Positions 60,678 through 64,000 of a stretch of 64,000 nt of DNA are shown one piece after another (within the stretch, counting starts at the first letter, position 1; every line of letters starts with the position of its first letter). A program made the translations under genes and the position numbers. Source of the stretch: Rhynchonema sp. JSB1_4 (lineage: Eukaryota > Nematoda > Chromadorea > Monhysterida > Xyalidae); the NCBI GenBank assembly GCA_030248065.1, contig JASAMV010001482.1:62001-126000 (forward strand), read 5' to 3'. Under the pieces are notes generated by a model, which was not told the DNA's origin, made no database searches, and saw only the letters and a program-made list of their open reading frames with translations.

Positions 60678-63600
60678 ATGAGGATCTCACTGGTACTTGG
60701 ACTGGCTCTGGCGTGGAATGTGGCACATGCGCTCGGTAGGGTAGTTCTTTCCGTATCGCATAAACGCTGTCAACACGTTGCACACAAACACCATGAAACA
60801 TCTACAGACACGTCAGAACTTCGGCATCTACTGGAGGGTGACACAGGTGCCGACCCAGTTTCGCCTGCCGCCATGCAATGTCCGGTGCCAGTGACTTGTC
60901 CAGTGGGATTCACTGGACGATACTGTGACATTGGTGGGTATTTGCGTGAGGACTCGTTGATTATTGTTCTTCGCCGACCATTTATGCATGTATATTTCAT
61001 CTTGTAGTTTGCGCTCGTTTCAGTTCTGTGCGACAAGAAGGGTTCAGTCGTGCCGCCACACCCCGATCGTGGTTTCCCAATGGACATCCGAGTGTACAAA
61101 GACAAATGCGCCTCGTCGGCGGCCGTTCACGTCGATTCGCACGTCAGCGCGCTGTTTCTGATGGTCGACGGCAAATCGATGGGCTCGAACCCGAAATTGG
61201 ATCTGACCGATTCTGCCGGTTGGCCGCATTGTTGAATGGCTGCAGCACGAAGTGTCAAATGCATAAAAAGAACTGATGGTCTTTCAGGCAAACCGGTCTA
61301 TCCAAGTGAGGTGATCACAAACGACACGAAGACGCTCGTGGTCGGCTACAACGAGCCGAAGTTTGGCGACTACCTGGTCACATTCAGCGCATCGCAGCCG
61401 TGCGTCTACCAATCACATGTAAGTTGTGTGACTGCGGATCAGTCTGGGTTCAGACGAGACTGTTTGTGCAGATACTATAGTAACTCAGTTGAATGCCCTT
61501 AACACCCCTTCTTTCTATTCCAGGCCCAGACCGACCTAACGATCAGCATCGGTTTCGTCAACGGACCGCGATCGCAACACAACGATTTCCCGGCGCCCGG
61601 CATTCCCAGCGGCGTGTTCTCATATGCCGTCGCACACGCCAACAACTTGGGCATCCCTGGATTTGTTCGGGTGCTGGAAATTTGGGAGAACGGAGATCTA
61701 CTGCACGGATATGACCCGTCGAAAAGGTAGAGGGTCCTCCACGTGACAATTTCAGTGGATGTTATAATGTTCATGGGGTATATCTTAGGTTTCGATGCGC
61801 GTATGACATCGTATTCGGGCCGATCTTCTGTCGCACGGCTGATATCTACTATTACAAGGTCAGTGCTTCTACGATCTTGGATGACGCAAATCCACCTTTT
61901 CCAGCTGTGATGTTTCATATGCTTTAAGATGTTCGGCACCGACGAGAACGGTTACTCGTTCCAACGCACGGACATCGTCAACTGCGCAGGTTGTTTGTCA
62001 TTTTTTCACCAAAACTAACGAAATTAAATCAATAAAATTTGGTTTCCAGCCGCGAACGCATCCACAACGACGAGCTTCATGACCACACCGACGCCACAGC
62101 CGCCACCGTGCGAACACGGCGGTCAACTGTCACCGGAGGGCATTTGCGTCTGTCCGGTGGAATGGGTGGGAGAACATTGTGAAACGATCGTGTAAGTGAA
62201 AAATATGAAGTTGGACGATTGTCAATTCTTCAATGTATGTATATGTAGCTCGCTTTAAGGTGTTTTAACGGCGGCACGAGACAGCCAGACAACACGTGCA
62301 AATGTCCGATGAACTTTGCTGGACATCACTGCCTGCTGCGTGAGTGCATAACCGTTTTATCATAACATAGCGTGGCATAGCAAGCCAACTTAACATAGCA
62401 TAACCGTGCATAGCCGTGTTCGTTTCGCCACGCAGAGACATCAACTTGACCGGGTCCACTTGCCACTTTCAGGCGAATGCACCGTGCAAAGTCCGGTACC
62501 GCTGTTCAGTGCCAACTTTCGGTCACTCGGCCTGGTGGTCCAGAACACCGCATCGTCGCAAATCGACATCGGCGCGCTGAAGACCTACATCACGCAGATC
62601 ATTGAAGAGTTCCAACAACACCACAAGTACTTCATCACACAGTACAGTCTGCACACGTTCGATGATCAAGGTGCATTTTATAACATTTATTTTCAACCAG
62701 AAGTTGAATGTGTTGGCATCTGTTCATGTCATGAATCAGAATCAGCGTGTAAAGCGTCCAGCGTGCTTACATGTACCAGTAACTTACCGCCCTGCTGATG
62801 TCAATACACGTTTGAACGCAGTTTCAAATTCGTTTTCTCAGATGTCCTCACCCACATCGTCACGTCCGATCCGTTGTACATCATGGAGTTTGTGCACCAC
62901 ATCTTCCCCAGCAACAGAACGGGAGATTGTAAGAAAAAGGTACCGACGGAAATGTGAACATATTTGTATCATTTTTTGTCAATGAAAGCGTCGTTTACTT
63001 TTCAATTCCAGGCATTCGCTGCGCTCGATCAAGCCCTCGACTATTCTCTCCGGTACGGTTTCGTGTACGTGTTCACTGACTCACCGACGCAGACCGATTT
63101 CAACACAACGTTCAACGTGTTCCAGAAAGTTGAGAACACAAAAGCACAGGTAATATTTGCCATGTGTGCGGCGTAGTGGATGGAGGGAACTTTCAGATGC
63201 CAGTCAAAATACCTACTGCGCTTATAATTCAGGTGAACACCTTCCTGACAGCGCCTCGATGCGGCAATGCCACAGACGACGGATACGAGGCGTACCACAA
63301 CGTGGCCGAGTTCAGCAGCGGTCAGGTGTTCAAGACGTTTGGAAAATCCGGAATCATCGAAGTGGGTCGAGAATTTGGATCGGCCACGCATGACGCTCGT
63401 GTTCACATGACCCAGACTTGTGCTTGTTTCCAGCTGTTGCACACGATACCGACAATCTACCAAGACAATCTTATCTTCGATTACATCTTCCCCGACTGCA
63501 CCCAGAAACGAACCATCTTCATTCCAATTGATTCGCACACGGTTGCTTTCACTGTGAACATTCACGGAAACAAAGCGAATGTCGCAATTAAGGGGCCGCA

Positions 63601-64000
63601 GGGTGGGTTTGAATTTTGAATGCGGGCAGAATATTCTGGAAACGAGAACGTTCTGTTTCAGGTGGACAATACAAAACCGTGAAATTGGTCGATGATTCCG
63701 GCATTCAAGTGCAGCAGGCTATCACGCGTCAGTGATTCTTGTCTTTCACCAACCTGATTGAACGACTGATCGAAATCTAAACTTTCAGCGTGCGACGACG
63801 GCTGGGACCAGCACGGTCACCAGTGTTTTCTTGGTTCAATCAAGAAGATGTCGTGGCGCGATGCGCAGAACTTCTGTCACGATAAGGGTGCAGTGCTGGT
63901 GAACATTCTCAATGAAGACAAGCAGAACTTCATGAACTGTTCGTTGCTTTTTATTAGGTTCACGGTTGTATGCAACATAATGCAACCCGCTTTTTCAGCC
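60678..64000 (+). CDS. Secreted EGF / VWA-like / C-type lectin protein (cut by window end)
   Basis: Sixteen exons are visible: 60678-60735, 60808-60933, 61024-61218, 61288-61418, 61524-61726, 61789-61858, 61929-61989, 62050-62191, 62260-62339, 62473-62670, 62842-62939, 63012-63149, 63233-63361, 63434-63602, 63662-63727 and 63789 to about 63938. A further acceptor lies at 63998. Frame is continuous. Signal peptide MRISLVLGLALAWNVAHA; EGF-like units (CPVGFTGRYC; CEHGGQLSPEGICVCPVEW; CFNGGTRQPDNTCKCPMNF) around a beta-rich segment; then a VWA-like domain (FSANFRSLGLVVQN, YGFVYVFTDSPTQTDF, EFSSGQVFKTFGKSG); then a CTLD starting CDDGWDQHGHQCFL. This order is known from nematode secreted lectin-like proteins. 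Likely an extracellular adhesion or recognition protein. The 72-nt intron at 63362-63433 could be read through in frame; I treat it as spliced because of its TTTCCAG end. Confidence 0.88.

Overview
Animal genomic DNA, most likely from a nematode. The coding evidence is ordinary eukaryotic: about 100 introns, mostly 50-120 bp, ending in TTTCAG-like 3' splice sites. The gene content is typical of nematodes: tandem Cys-loop anion channels of the ACC/LGC-46 kind, multi-domain C-type lectin (CTLD) proteins, and a secreted EGF/VWA/CTLD protein. I cannot name the species. All exon joins were assembled by eye from splice signals and reading-frame continuity.

Layout: 0-5 kb is repeat territory: a fragment of a lysyl-tRNA synthetase gene, a ~380-bp CA microsatellite and several large foldback (inverted-repeat) elements. 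An F-box gene lies at 5.5-6.8 kb (-). Two complete lysyl-tRNA synthetase genes lie in tandem on the minus strand: a diverged copy with an Arg-rich, mitochondrial-targeting-like N-terminus (7.5-11.1 kb) and a canonical cytosolic copy (11.6-20.9 kb). The 4.1-kb first intron of the canonical copy is a nest of hAT-like non-autonomous transposons. A Pro/Gln-rich protein ending in a CaaX-like box follows (21.9-24.1 kb, +), with a 41-bp minisatellite in one intron. Next are a secreted sulfatase-modifying-factor (FGE) fold protein without the catalytic cysteines (25.0-27.6 kb, +), a secreted four-CTLD protein (28.8-34.6 kb, -), a four-TM protein (36.4-37.7 kb, -) and a membrane-anchored protein holding only the N-terminal part of an M1 aminopeptidase (38.5-40.1 kb, +). 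Three paralogous anion-channel genes lie head-to-tail on the plus strand (43.3-45.6, 49.3-53.2, 55.0-59.5 kb). A secreted EGF/VWA/CTLD gene runs off the right edge (60.7 kb on).

Common themes: tandem gene duplication (tRNA synthetases, channels, possible alternative first exons of the FGE-like gene) and heavy colonisation of introns by short non-autonomous DNA elements. Four element classes can be told apart by target duplication: 8-bp (hAT-like, with interchangeable short-motif cassettes), TTAA (long foldbacks), TA (mariner-like MITE) and TAA (Harbinger-like). A 9-mer, GATGTTTCA, recurs about 25 times outside the minisatellite, mainly in introns. Several introns appear to use GC instead of GT donors at places where paralogues use GT.
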